From NCBI RefSeq assembly GCF_014205875.1, contig NZ_JACHEN010000018.1:45707-109706 (forward strand): a DNA stretch of 64,000 nt. Direction: 5' to 3'. The notes below the pieces were generated by a model. That model saw nothing but the letters and a program-made list of their open reading frames with translations. It was not told where the DNA came from and ran no database searches. The DNA comes from Anaerosolibacter carboniphilus (GTDB taxonomy: Bacteria > Bacillota > Clostridia > Peptostreptococcales > Thermotaleaceae). Position numbers and translations under genes: made by a program. The stretch's first letter is position 1, and each line of letters starts with the position of its first letter. Shown here piece after piece: positions 27,873 through 36,862 of this stretch.

Positions 27873-27881
27873 GTAGATAAA

Positions 27882-28550
27882 ATGATAATGAAGCCGATCA
27901 TGCTGTCCTTAAAAGTTTCGCTGATCGCTACGGTTTTTACAACCATTCTAGGAATCAGCCTGGCAAGGCTGCTTACAAAGTGCAGTTTTAAAGGAAAGGA
28001 TATGGTAGAGTCCCTTATTTTGTTGCCCATGGTGCTTCCTCCCTCTGTCATAGGTTATGGGTTGCTCATTTTGTTTGGAAGAAGAGGACCTATAGGAAAA
28101 GTACTTTATGAAATATTTGGATATAGCATCATTTTTCATTGGTTTGCTGCTTGTATTGCAGCTTCCGTTGTATCGCTTCCATTGATGTATCAAAGCTGTA
28201 AAGCAGCATTTATAAATGTCGAATCGGTGTACGAAAATGCTGCGCGAACCTTAGGTGCAGGGGAAGGAAGGGTTTTTTGGAAGATATCCTTACCCTTGGC
28301 ATGGCCAGGCGTATTGAGTGGTATAGTACTTTCTTTCGCCAGATCATTCGGTGAATTTGGTGCAACCCTGATGGTAGCTGGAAATATTCCAGGCAAAACT
28401 CAAACAATCCCCTTGGCCCTATATTTTGCTGTAGAGCGTGGAGATGTAGGGACTGCGAATATGCTAATGTTGATAACGATAATGTTTAGTTTTCTAATGA
28501 TATATGGCCTTAATAATTGGATTAAGAAAAAATATAAAAATCAAACGTAG
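27882..28550 (+). CDS. modB: Molybdate ABC transporter permease
   Basis: 222 residues, five to six membrane helices, with the ABC-permease EAA-type loop (ENAARTLGAGEGRVFWKISLP). Directly downstream of modA by 9 bases. ATG at 27882 and 27888 are both possible. Confidence 0.92.
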   Translation: MIMKPIMLSLKVSLIATVFTTILGISLARLLTKCSFKGKDMVESLILLPMVLPPSVIGYGLLILFGRRGPIGKVLYEIFGYSIIFHWFAACIAASVVSLPLMYQSCKAAFINVESVYENAARTLGAGEGRVFWKISLPLAWPGVLSGIVLSFARSFGEFGATLMVAGNIPGKTQTIPLALYFAVERGDVGTANMLMLITIMFSFLMIYGLNNWIKKKYKNQT

Positions 28551-28558
28551 GGGATTTT

Positions 28559-29206
28559 ATGATAAATGTAGAAATTACAAAAAAAATGGTCTTTTATGAT
28601 TTAGAGATAAAGTTTACCATTGGGAAAGAAATATTGGTGATTCAAGGAGCTTCAGGGTCCGGAAAGACTACAATACTCGATTGTATTTCGGGGATTAAGA
28701 AACCGGATGCTGGAAGGATATCTATCCATGATCAGCTTGTCTTTTCATCTCAAGAGGGAGTGGATATATCGATAAAAGACAGAAACGTTGGATATGTTTT
28801 TCAGAACGATGGTTTGTTTCCCCACTTAAATGTGAGGCAGAATGTTATGTTCGGGATAAGATCCAGGAGATTAGAGGATATAGACTATGCAGAACATATC
28901 ATGAAAGGATTGGGAATCATACATTTACAAGACCGATATCCAAAGCAGATATCGGGGGGAGAAAAACAGAGAGTGGCATTGGCTAGGGTGCTGGCAGTAA
29001 GACCTCAGATACTTCTTTTAGATGAGCCATTTTCAGCTCTAGACCCCAAAACAAAAGAGATGATCTATCAAGAATTTGTGGAGTTTAAGAAGCTATGGAA
29101 CATGGGGGTCGTATTGGTCACCCATAGCGTATATGAAGGAAATCTATTGGGTGATAGGATATTAAGAATAGAAGACGGAAAAATAACGGATGAAATGATG
29201 TCTTAG
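28559..29206 (+). CDS. modC: Molybdate ABC transporter ATPase, short form
   Basis: 215 residues with Walker A GASGSGKTT, signature SGGEKQRVALARVL and Walker B LLLDEPFSALD. It ends after the H-loop (VTHS), without the C-terminal TOBE regulatory domain that makes E. coli ModC about 350 residues. Spacing to modB is 8 bases. Confidence 0.9.
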   Translation: MINVEITKKMVFYDLEIKFTIGKEILVIQGASGSGKTTILDCISGIKKPDAGRISIHDQLVFSSQEGVDISIKDRNVGYVFQNDGLFPHLNVRQNVMFGIRSRRLEDIDYAEHIMKGLGIIHLQDRYPKQISGGEKQRVALARVLAVRPQILLLDEPFSALDPKTKEMIYQEFVEFKKLWNMGVVLVTHSVYEGNLLGDRILRIEDGKITDEMMS

Positions 29207-29224
29207 GCAGTGGGGAGATTTATT

Positions 29225-29977
29225 GTGAAAATCAGTGAAATATTGAAGATTCATTCTGGTTCTATGATTGCCTTTGTAGGTTGTGGAGGAAAAACCTCTC
29301 TCATTGAAGCTGTGATTGAGGAGTTAAAAGAGGATTTGTTCCCTATTATTCATACCACGACGACCAAGATTTTTCTGCCTGAGACGAGTGGGGAAATTAT
29401 CATTAGTACTGACTTCAACATACATATGAATGCTGTAAAAAATAATATGAACAAAGTAATCACCTTAGGCTATGAAATCAATAGGGAAAATAAGGTAGTT
29501 GGCTTGCCACAAGGATGGGTAGATCAAATAAATAGATTACAGCCAGAAGCATGCATACTTGTGGAGGCGGATGGGTGTAAAGGAAAATCTATAAAATTAT
29601 ATGAAACCTTTGAACCCTGTGTGCCTATCCATACGAAAAGCATCGTTGTTGTCATTGGCATAGATGGATTTACAGGTGGTGACATTCTTGAAATGGCACA
29701 CCGGCCAGAACAATTTATGTCCATATTTGAGAATTTAACATTGCCGAGCATAGATGAGCGAATTGCCGCCTTATTTCATAAAAGGGGACTTATCGGTGGT
29801 TTGAAGGGTACATTGGACTGCTATGTATTTATCAATAAAGTAACCCAGGAAAACTTAGCCACTGCCAAGGAAATTGGTTATAGAATACAGGCTTTAGGAG
29901 ATGGGTATCTGAAAGGAATTATTTTAGGAAATACCCTATCGGATCAAAAGGTAATAAGTGTAATAGGGGTGAGGTAA
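29225..29977 (+). CDS. yqeC: YqeC, selenium-dependent molybdenum hydroxylase accessory protein
   Basis: 250 residues from GTG 29225, which follows GGGGAG; GTG 29210 is too close to it. P-loop-like GCGGKTSLI near the N terminus and LVEADGCKGKSIK and HRPEQF motifs mark the YqeC family. With YqeB and SelD it marks organisms that make selenium-dependent molybdenum hydroxylases (Haft and Self). Overlaps the next gene by ATGA. Its biochemical role is not settled. Confidence 0.85.
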   Translation: MKISEILKIHSGSMIAFVGCGGKTSLIEAVIEELKEDLFPIIHTTTTKIFLPETSGEIIISTDFNIHMNAVKNNMNKVITLGYEINRENKVVGLPQGWVDQINRLQPEACILVEADGCKGKSIKLYETFEPCVPIHTKSIVVVIGIDGFTGGDILEMAHRPEQFMSIFENLTLPSIDERIAALFHKRGLIGGLKGTLDCYVFINKVTQENLATAKEIGYRIQALGDGYLKGIILGNTLSDQKVISVIGVR

Positions 29978-30558
29978 TGATTTCAGGAATCATTTTGGCT
30001 GCCGGAAAGGGGAGTAGGATGGGGAATGACAAACTAGCCCTCCCCCTAGAAGGTAAACCAATCTTAGAACATGTGATCATGTCAGCAAAGCAATCGAAGC
30101 TTGATGAAATTATCCTGGTATGGGGGAGGTATAGGAGTAGTAAAGAATTGGCTGAAAAATATGGGATTTATGCCTGTGAAAATAAAGGGTTTGAAATGGG
30201 AATGAGCACATCTATCATCTCGGGACTAGGGTGTATTTCTCCTCAAAGTGAAGGGGTAATGTTTTTATTAGGAGATATGCCTTTTGTAAAAGCGCTGCAT
30301 ATCAATGGGCTAATTGAAACTTATGAAAAAAATCCAAAAGGAATTGTAATGCCTATGTGCGACGGCAAGAGGGGAAATCCAGTACTTTTTTCTAAAATTT
30401 TTTATGAGGAGTTGAAGCAGCTAAAGGGAGACATTGGTGCGAGGGGATTGATCACAAAGCACATGGAGCAAGTAACATCGGTGACTTTTTATGAAGACAG
30501 TACGTTGAGGGATATAGATACGCAGGAGGAATATGGCAAATACAGAAGGGGGATCTAG
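29977..30558 (+). CDS. mocA: MocA-like molybdopterin cytidylyltransferase
   Basis: 193 residues. N-terminal nucleotidyltransferase motif ILAAGKGSRMGNDKL, then FLLGDMPFV and GKRGNPVLF. Proteins of this type attach CMP (or GMP) to molybdopterin; hydroxylases of the XDH type use MCD or MPT. Translationally coupled to yqeC (ATGA) and adjacent to the next gene without gap. Confidence 0.85.
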   Translation: MISGIILAAGKGSRMGNDKLALPLEGKPILEHVIMSAKQSKLDEIILVWGRYRSSKELAEKYGIYACENKGFEMGMSTSIISGLGCISPQSEGVMFLLGDMPFVKALHINGLIETYEKNPKGIVMPMCDGKRGNPVLFSKIFYEELKQLKGDIGARGLITKHMEQVTSVTFYEDSTLRDIDTQEEYGKYRRGI

Positions 30559-31584
30559 ATGGAAACACAAAAAATTAGGATAGAAGATGGAGTCGGGATG
30601 GTATTATGTCACGATATCACAGAAATTTTACCGGGAGAAAAAAAAGGAAGAGCGTTTCAAAAGGGCCATAAAATCTGTGAGGGAGATATCCAAAAACTAA
30701 GAAGTTTAGGGAAAAATCATATTTTTGTGTTAAAAATAGAAGAAGATGAAGTCCATGAGGATGATGCGGGGATTATTCTAGGAAATGTGCTGGCAGGAAA
30801 GAATGTCGAAATCACACCACCTTATGAAAGTCGGGTCAACCTGATAGCTACGGCAGATGGATTGCTAAAGATCAACACCAAGGCATTATATGAGCTAAAC
30901 TCCTTTGATGATGTAGTGGCGTCTACCCTATCCAATTATTCAACCGTAAGAAAAGGAGAGATGGTGGCAGGAACAAAGGTGGTTCCGCTGGTCATAAAGA
31001 AAGAGATTATGGAGCAGGTGAAAGAAATAGGAAAAGGGGCAGGCGCTATTGTTTCTGTACTGCCTTTTCGACCTGTTAAAGTTGGACTGATTATCACAGG
31101 AACAGAAGTGTTTAAGGGTATCATCAAGGATGCCTTCCGCCCTGTACTGACGGAGAAGGTAGAAGCCCTTGGGGGACAAGTAGTTAATGTAGAGTATACA
31201 CCAGATGATGAAGAAAGAATCAAAGAAAAGATAAAGGAGAATGTACGTTTAGGATGTGATATCATTTTAGTATCGGGGGGAATGTCTGTAGATCCCGATG
31301 ACGTGACACCAAAAGCGATTCGATCTGTAGCGGAGGTTGTAAAATACGGGTCTCCAGTTCTACCAGGCGCTATGTTCATGATGAGTTATATAGGGGATGT
31401 TGCGGTAATCGGAATTCCTGCCTGTGGCATGTACACCAAGGTGACCGTGTTAGACTTAATCTATCCTAGGGTCGCTGCGGGAGAGATTATTACCAAAAAG
31501 GATATCATTTCTCTTGCCAATGGTGGGCTGTGCAGAAAATGTGATCCTTGTAGATTTCCAAACTGTTCATTCGGGAGGGGTTAG
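30559..31584 (+). CDS. Molybdopterin-binding (MoeA/MogA-like) protein with C-terminal Cys cluster
   Basis: 341 residues. The C-terminal half carries the MoCF fold: GLIITGTEVFKG, LVSGGMSVDPDD and GIPACGMYTKVT. The N-terminal 150 residues resemble part of MoeA. The extreme C terminus (CRKCDPCRFPNCSFG) has four cysteines that could bind a metal or Fe-S cluster. It probably works in late cofactor maturation or transfer for the hydroxylase. Confidence 0.82.
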   Translation: METQKIRIEDGVGMVLCHDITEILPGEKKGRAFQKGHKICEGDIQKLRSLGKNHIFVLKIEEDEVHEDDAGIILGNVLAGKNVEITPPYESRVNLIATADGLLKINTKALYELNSFDDVVASTLSNYSTVRKGEMVAGTKVVPLVIKKEIMEQVKEIGKGAGAIVSVLPFRPVKVGLIITGTEVFKGIIKDAFRPVLTEKVEALGGQVVNVEYTPDDEERIKEKIKENVRLGCDIILVSGGMSVDPDDVTPKAIRSVAEVVKYGSPVLPGAMFMMSYIGDVAVIGIPACGMYTKVTVLDLIYPRVAAGEIITKKDIISLANGGLCRKCDPCRFPNCSFGRG

Positions 31585-31586
31585 AA

Positions 31587-32393
31587 GTGGAACATATGTT
31601 ATTAGATAAAATATCGGAAGAAATAAGGAAAAATAAGAAAGTGGCGTGGGCGACCATTACGAAAATTGAGGGGTCAACGCCTAGAAAAGAGGGAGCCATG
31701 ATGGCGATCATGGAAGACGGAAGTATCTATGGAACTGTTGGTGGCGGAACCTTCGAAGCGGTTGTAGTGGAACAGGCTAAAAAATGTCTTCAAGGTGGAG
31801 AAAGTAAGGCCTTTCATTTTGAACTGAATGATGAAGAGGGGAGTCTACATATGCAATGCGGTGGTACGGCCGATGTTTTTATAAAGATATTTCAACCTAA
31901 GGATAGACTTCTGATTGTAGGTGGAGGACACATTGCAGTAGAGCTATTTAAGCTTGGCAAGATGTTGGGATTCTACACGGTAGTCTTTGAAGATCGAGAG
32001 GATTATTTAACCTATGAAAGATTTCCAGATGTGGATGAACTCCTATTGGGGAATATTGAAGAACAATTAGAGAATTACCCAATGGACGAACATTGCTTTG
32101 TGGTGATTGTAACCAGAGGCCATCGGCATGATGAAGTGGCTTTGATGACGGTCATTTCTAGAGATTTGGGATATGTGGGGATGATTGGCAGTAAGAATAA
32201 AGTAGGTTATGTAATGGATCAGATGTCAGAGAAAGACATTCCTCAAGCATGGATGAAAAAAGTCTACGCACCGATTGGCTTGACCTTGGGAGGAGAAAGC
32301 CCCATGGAGATTGCCTTTAGTATCATAAGTGAAATTATGGCAGTAAAGAATGGAAAAAAGCCTGGACACATGCGGGATCAAATGAAGGAGTAA
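31587..32393 (+). CDS. XdhC-family cofactor maturation protein
   Basis: 268 residues. The N-terminal XdhC/CoxI domain has VAWATITKIEGSTPRKEGAMM and CGGTADVFI; the C-terminal Rossmann domain has LLIVGGGHIAVEL and a second VTRGHRHDEVAL motif. XdhC-type chaperones bind molybdopterin, promote its sulfuration and insert it into the large subunit. Here selenation is more likely, given YqeB and YqeC. Confidence 0.9.
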   Translation: MEHMLLDKISEEIRKNKKVAWATITKIEGSTPRKEGAMMAIMEDGSIYGTVGGGTFEAVVVEQAKKCLQGGESKAFHFELNDEEGSLHMQCGGTADVFIKIFQPKDRLLIVGGGHIAVELFKLGKMLGFYTVVFEDREDYLTYERFPDVDELLLGNIEEQLENYPMDEHCFVVIVTRGHRHDEVALMTVISRDLGYVGMIGSKNKVGYVMDQMSEKDIPQAWMKKVYAPIGLTLGGESPMEIAFSIISEIMAVKNGKKPGHMRDQMKE

Positions 32394-32401
32394 GGTGAGG
32401 A

Positions 32402-33208
32402 ATGATGGACGAGGAGGATTTTATCATCATCAAAGGAGCTGGGGATATTGCATCAGGGGTTGCCCATAAATTATTTCGGAGTGGATTTCCCGTTGTGATG
32501 ACCGATATTGAAAGACCAACATGTGTTAGAAGAAATGTGTCATTTGCCAACTGTATCTATGAAGGAGAATGGGAAATTGAAGGCGTAAGGGCAAAGAAAG
32601 CCCAGACTAGGGATGAAGTGCTGCAGATTGCCAAGGGCAATAGAATACCTGTGCTGGTAGATCCTTTTTGCAGAATTAAGGAGGATATTCCCTGTAGTGT
32701 GCTGGTAGATGCTGTATTGGCTAAGAAGAATATTGGAACGAATAAGGAAGATGCACCTTTCGTGATTGGCTTAGGGCCTGGTTTTTATGCAGGGAAAGAT
32801 GTGGATGTGGTGATTGAAACCAATCGAGGTCATAACCTGGGAAAAATCATTTTTGATGGTGAAGCGGAACCCAATACAGGAGTCCCAGGAAATATTGCAG
32901 GATATGGAATGGAGCGGGTACTAAGGGCCCCTGTTAGGGGTATTATTAGAAATAACAAGGGGATAGGTGACCAGGTGAATAAGGCAGATCTAATTGCCTG
33001 GATTGGATTAACGGAGGTAAGGGCTACCATAGATGGGGTGATTCGTGGACTCATTTATGACGGATTAGAAGTGCATCAAGGCTGGAAAATCGGGGATATT
33101 GATCCTAGACCGGAGGCCTTGAGATGGACTCATACTATATCAGATAAAGCTCGGTGTATTGGAGGAGGTGTTCTGGAAGCGATCCTGATGAAGTCATGGA
33201 AAAAATGA
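32402..33208 (+). CDS. yqeB: YqeB (EF2563-family) selenium-dependent molybdenum hydroxylase system protein
   Basis: 268 residues (or 267 from ATG 32405). N-terminal IIKGAGDIASGVAHKL is the family hallmark, followed by a Rossmann-like part and a biotinyl/lipoyl-like C-terminal segment (APVRGIIRNNKGIGDQVNKADLIAWIG). The family is found only where selenium-dependent hydroxylases are predicted. Last gene of the Mo/Se maturation block. Confidence 0.88.
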   Translation: MMDEEDFIIIKGAGDIASGVAHKLFRSGFPVVMTDIERPTCVRRNVSFANCIYEGEWEIEGVRAKKAQTRDEVLQIAKGNRIPVLVDPFCRIKEDIPCSVLVDAVLAKKNIGTNKEDAPFVIGLGPGFYAGKDVDVVIETNRGHNLGKIIFDGEAEPNTGVPGNIAGYGMERVLRAPVRGIIRNNKGIGDQVNKADLIAWIGLTEVRATIDGVIRGLIYDGLEVHQGWKIGDIDPRPEALRWTHTISDKARCIGGGVLEAILMKSWKK

Positions 33209-33335
33209 TGTTAGAATAAGAAGTATATTCGTTAAATGAAAATTAAAAATAAATGCTTGAAAACTTTTTAATTGGGTATTAAATAGCGAAGATATAGGGT
33301 ACAAGGCTTGTATCAGGACACAGAGGAGTGGAAAA

Positions 33336-34082
33336 ATGCGGACGAATGAGTTGAGAAAGCTTTTAGAGGAAGTAAAGGACGGCCAAATTGAGGTGGATAA
33401 AGCCTTAGATCATTTAAAGGAATTACCATATAAGGATATTGGCATTGCAAAAATTGATTATCATCGAGAATTAAGAAATGGCTATCCAGAGGTAATCTAT
33501 TGTGAGGGGAAGTCCATTGATCACATTCAACAGATCATACAAGAGATGTTGAAGGGGAACAATAATATACTTGCCACCAGAGCAAAAGAAGATGTGTATC
33601 AAGCGGTAAAGGAGATTTGCCCTGATGCAGCGTACCATGCCTTGGCCAGAATTATTACTGTGAAAAGAAAGGAAGTAGTTACGCCGGATTCCTATATAGC
33701 TGTGGTTACTGGTGGAACTTCTGACATTCCAGTGGCAGAGGAAGCGGCCATTACGGCGGAAATGTTAGGCAATAGAGTAGAACGGATCTATGATGTGGGC
33801 GTTGCTGGACTCCATAGATTGTTAGGAAACCTAGAGATAATTACCAATGCCAAGGTGATCATCGCTGTGGCTGGTATGGAGGGCGCCCTTGCCAGTGTGG
33901 TGGGTGGTTTGGTAGATAAGCCTGTTTTAGCAGTGCCTACCAGTATTGGATATGGTGCAAATTTTCATGGATTGGCAGCCCTTTTGTCTATGTTAAATAG
34001 TTGTGCCAGTGGTGTATCGGTGGTGAATATTGATAATGGGTTTGGTGCTGGCTATATGGCTAGTATGATTAACAAATTATAA
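33336..34082 (+). CDS. larB: LarB-like nickel-pincer cofactor carboxylase
   Basis: 248 residues. N-terminal helix part, then an AIR-carboxylase-like domain with VVTGGTSDIPVAEEA, AGMEGALASVVGGL and PTSIGYGANF. LarB carboxylates and hydrolyses nicotinate adenine dinucleotide at the start of nickel-pincer nucleotide synthesis. LarC, LarE and LarA are not in the window. The gap of 127 bases to yqeB suggests a separate transcript. A terminator follows. Confidence 0.88.
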   Translation: MRTNELRKLLEEVKDGQIEVDKALDHLKELPYKDIGIAKIDYHRELRNGYPEVIYCEGKSIDHIQQIIQEMLKGNNNILATRAKEDVYQAVKEICPDAAYHALARIITVKRKEVVTPDSYIAVVTGGTSDIPVAEEAAITAEMLGNRVERIYDVGVAGLHRLLGNLEIITNAKVIIAVAGMEGALASVVGGLVDKPVLAVPTSIGYGANFHGLAALLSMLNSCASGVSVVNIDNGFGAGYMASMINKL

Positions 34083-34121
34083 AAAGCTATGACGAGCTGA
34101 ATGTGCTCGCCATAGCCTTTT
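34081..34121. terminator. Bidirectional terminator between larB and sspH
   Basis: 17-bp stem with one G-T pair (arms 34081-34097 and 34105-34121) and T runs on both strands, between convergent genes. Confidence 0.85.
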
Positions 34122-34132
34122 ATAATTGAAGA

Positions 34133-34303
34133 TTATTGTTCTATTAACTCCGTTATATCTACCGTATATTGTCCTGTTTTTCCAGTCACAAGGGCTGTTT
34201 GATTCATCGGATTTAGTTTTTCGATCCAAATGGGTGTACCCTTGTGGGTAACGGGAATCGTCTCTTCAGAACTAAGAATTTGCTGAACTCTGTCTAAAAT
34301 CAT
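34133..34303 (-). CDS. sspH: Small acid-soluble spore protein, H type
   Basis: 56 residues. The sequence MILDRVQQILSSEETIPVTH followed by G-T-P-I-W-I-E-K-L is the SspH pattern (H-type SASP: RAxxILxSxxxIxVxYxGxPVWI). The ribosome site is GGAGAGA before ATG 34303. SspH is made in the forespore. It shows the organism makes endospores. Confidence 0.85.
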   Translation of the reverse strand: MILDRVQQILSSEETIPVTHKGTPIWIEKLNPMNQTALVTGKTGQYTVDITELIEQ

Positions 34304-34324
34304 GAATATCTCTCCTTCATATAG

Positions 34325-34891
34325 TTATATTTTACCAGCCATCTGAAAGTCTGCTTTGATGCCTTTGTCACCTGGCTGCCAGTCGGCTGGAGTGCCTTCA
34401 TTTGTTTTTTCAGTATATTGCAATGCCTTTAAAGCTCTGAGCATTTCTTCTACATTTCTACCTACTTCAAAGGGGTAAATCTGCCACAGCTTAATCTTTC
34501 CAGTGGGATCAATGATAAAGGTAGCCCTATAGGAAGCTGCGCTTTGCTCATCGAATACACCATAGGATCGCGAAATGGTCAAGGTACTATCCGATACAAG
34601 GGGGAATTGGACTTTGGATGCGTGGGGAGAAGTTTCATGAAAAACCTTATGGGCGTAGATACTATCGGTACTAATCCCCAATACTTCGGTATTAAGACCT
34701 ATAATTTCTTGATAGTGATCAGCAACTGCTGCCAATTCTGTAGGTCATACGAAGGTAAAATCATTGCCGTAAAAGAACAGAATAAGCCATTTCCCTTGAT
34801 AGCTTTGAAGAGTAATTTGTTGATCGATATTATTGATGAAGGCATTGGCTTGAAAAGAAGGGGCAACCATATCTAAAGTGACCATATTCAT
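34325..34891 (-). CDS. Selenocysteine-containing peroxiredoxin (UGA at codon 49)
   Basis: 188 residues if the in-frame TGA at complement 34745-34747 is read as selenocysteine. It sits exactly at the peroxidatic position: DFTFV-U-PTELAAVADHY, where ordinary members have FVCPTE. A short CAGC/GCTG hairpin 13 bases after the UGA (complement 34720-34731) is a plausible bacterial SECIS. Sequence before and after the UGA is uninterrupted AhpC/Prx fold (VAPSF at the start; PADWQPGDKG at the end). The resolving Cys of 2-Cys enzymes is replaced by Thr and no Cys remains. Start ATG 34891 with GGAGAG. A plain ORF call would truncate it. Confidence 0.88.
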
Positions 34892-35162
34892 AGGTTCTCT
34901 CCTTTATATTGATATACATTTATTGTGTCAACAGGGCTTTGATAATATGCACAATGACAGAATATAGCTAAAAACCATAAATATAACTGATGAAGAGGAA
35001 GTAAATGAACAATGGATACTACATGCTCCCAAAATCAGAAGCTTGCTTTATAAAGGAAAGATAAAGTCAGGTTGAAGAAAAAGGAAGTTTCTTGTAGAAT
35101 AGAAATATGTCATTTGGCATAAATTGAAATTGTAAAGTGGTTTGAATATTGGAGGGATAAAA

Positions 35163-35726
35163 TTGAAAAGTTCGTTAAAGATTATAATTGGTATTGTTGT
35201 TGTGCTTGCTTTGATTGGAATATCCTTAACAGGTACTTACAATAGTATGGTGACAAAGAATGAAGAAGTAAATGCCCAATGGGCCATGGTGGAGAGTAAG
35301 CTCCAGCGGCGATTTGACTTGATTCCAAACCTTGTAGAGTCAGTGAAGGGTATCATGAATCAAGAACAGGAGGTATTTGGAAAGATAGCCGATGCCAGAT
35401 CGAAGATGGCAGGTGCTCAAACCACAGAAGATAGAGTGGCGGCATCCAACGAATTGGAGGGAGCATTGGGAAGATTATTGGTTGTCATGGAAAATTATCC
35501 TCAATTGCGATCTGCAGAGAATGTAACCCGCCTCATGGATGAACTGGCAGGAACAGAGAATCGAATTTCCGTAGAACGGGACCGATATAATGCGGTGGTT
35601 AGCGATTATAACAAGTTTATTCAAAGATTCCCAAGAAATATGGTAGCTGGCGCCATGGGTTTTGATAAGAAACCATATTTTGAGGCGACAGCAGGGGCTG
35701 AAAATGCACCAAAGGTACAATTCTAA
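35163..35726 (+). CDS. LemA family membrane-anchored protein
   Basis: 187 residues from TTG 35163, with TTGGAGGGA ahead. One N-terminal membrane helix, then the LemA helical domain: NEEVNAQWAMVESKLQRRFDLIPNLVE, and YNKFIQRFPRN near the end. The function of LemA proteins is not settled. The following TPM-domain gene is a common partner. Confidence 0.9.
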   Translation: MKSSLKIIIGIVVVLALIGISLTGTYNSMVTKNEEVNAQWAMVESKLQRRFDLIPNLVESVKGIMNQEQEVFGKIADARSKMAGAQTTEDRVAASNELEGALGRLLVVMENYPQLRSAENVTRLMDELAGTENRISVERDRYNAVVSDYNKFIQRFPRNMVAGAMGFDKKPYFEATAGAENAPKVQF

Positions 35727-35814
35727 CATATATGATCTATCCTAGGGGGAGACTTTTGTCTCCCCTAGATTATATCTTTATAAGCAGAAATAAGACTAAG
35801 GGAGGGGGAAGATT

Positions 35815-36633
35815 GTGAAAAAAAATAAACTGTTCCTGTGGAGTATGGTTTTATTATTTGTCATAGGAAGCATATCCATAGGTTTTGCCGATACGGAAAT
35901 GCCAGTGCCTACCAAAGAATTCTATGTAGGGGACTTTGCAGGATTATTGCATGATGAAGCAGAGCGCTTTATCATCAATAGCAACCTAAACTATGAAAAA
36001 ACAGAGGAAAGGCCTCAGGTTGTGGTGGTGACAGTTCAAAACCTGGGAGGCCTCGATGTAGAATCCTATGCAGTGAGACTTTTTGAGGAATGGAAGATTG
36101 GTAATCGAAAATATGACAATGGGGTACTCCTGCTATTGAGTCTTGAAGATCGTAAGGTAAGAATTGAAGTAGGCTATGGATTGGAAGGTGCCATTCCCGA
36201 TGGAACCGTAGGAGAAATTCTAGACACGGTGACTGGAGACTTATCGGCAGGAAACTATTCGGAAGGATTGACCAAGGCCTTTTATATGATCGCCCAAGAG
36301 GTAAACAGAGAATATAACTATGATGACGATCAAATTTTTGGAGGGCAAGTCAATATCGATACCCAAAGACCACCGAGGGATACAGGGTCTAGCAATGCTG
36401 TAACAATTCCACCCATATTCAAGACTTTGGGGATTATCTTTGTTCTGCTATTACTATGGTTAGATTACCGTTTCCTGGGAGGTTTTTTCTTGGGATTACT
36501 TCTGAGAGGTTTCTTGTACGGAGGCCGTGGCGGCCGCGGCGGTGGCGGTGGTTTTGGCGGCGGAGGCTTTGGTGGAGGCAGCTCCGGCGGTGGCGGAAGA
36601 TCCGGCGGCGGTGGCGGCAGCAGGGGATTTTAA
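35815..36633 (+). CDS. TPM-domain protein with glycine-rich C terminus
   Basis: 272 residues starting with GTG 35815 behind GGGAGGGGG. A signal peptide (about 1-24) is followed by a TPM domain (about 30-155; RPQVVVVTVQNLGG, DNGVLLLLSLEDRKVRIEVGYGLEG). A membrane helix at about 205-225 follows, then a Gly/Ser/Arg-only tail of some 40 residues, whose codons make a GC-rich block unlike the rest of the window. Commonly found with LemA, as here. Confidence 0.9.
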   Translation: MKKNKLFLWSMVLLFVIGSISIGFADTEMPVPTKEFYVGDFAGLLHDEAERFIINSNLNYEKTEERPQVVVVTVQNLGGLDVESYAVRLFEEWKIGNRKYDNGVLLLLSLEDRKVRIEVGYGLEGAIPDGTVGEILDTVTGDLSAGNYSEGLTKAFYMIAQEVNREYNYDDDQIFGGQVNIDTQRPPRDTGSSNAVTIPPIFKTLGIIFVLLLLWLDYRFLGGFFLGLLLRGFLYGGRGGRGGGGGFGGGGFGGGSSGGGGRSGGGGGSRGF

Positions 36634-36643
36634 TAGAAAAGGA

Positions 36644-36671
36644 AAACTCGGGCATATGCTCGAGTTTTTAT
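36644..36671 (+). terminator. Rho-independent terminator after the TPM gene
   Basis: AAACTCG-GCATATGC-CGAGTTT nested dyad followed by TTTATTTT. Confidence 0.8.
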
Positions 36672-36703
36672 TTTGAGTGTTGTTTTGCAAGTTGTGATGT
36701 AAC

Positions 36704-36777
36704 TGTAGGGGCGTGCATTGCACGTCCGCTCTCGTTGGCAATATTTCGCTTATCGACGCCCAATGGGTGTCACTACA
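36704..36777. repeat. MITE-like short repeat, copy 1
   Basis: 74 bases beginning TGTAGGGGCGTGCATTGCAC and ending near CACTACA, with an internal CGTGCA/TGCACG dyad and GACGCCCAATGGG in its right half. Copy 2 is at 38517-38590. Ends are imperfect inverted repeats; copy 1's right end has diverged more. Confidence 0.75.
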
Positions 36778-36862
36778 GGCTCAACCTTATTATATTTACT
36801 CCATCGCTGTGGTATAATATGTTGGATAATATGTTGGAGATAGATGGAAAGGATGAATATAG

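Noticed and set aside
34325..34735. Peroxiredoxin as a broken gene starting after the UGA
   Set aside because: Both sides of the UGA are intact family sequence in one frame and the UGA sits at the catalytic residue; selenocysteine explains it better than decay.
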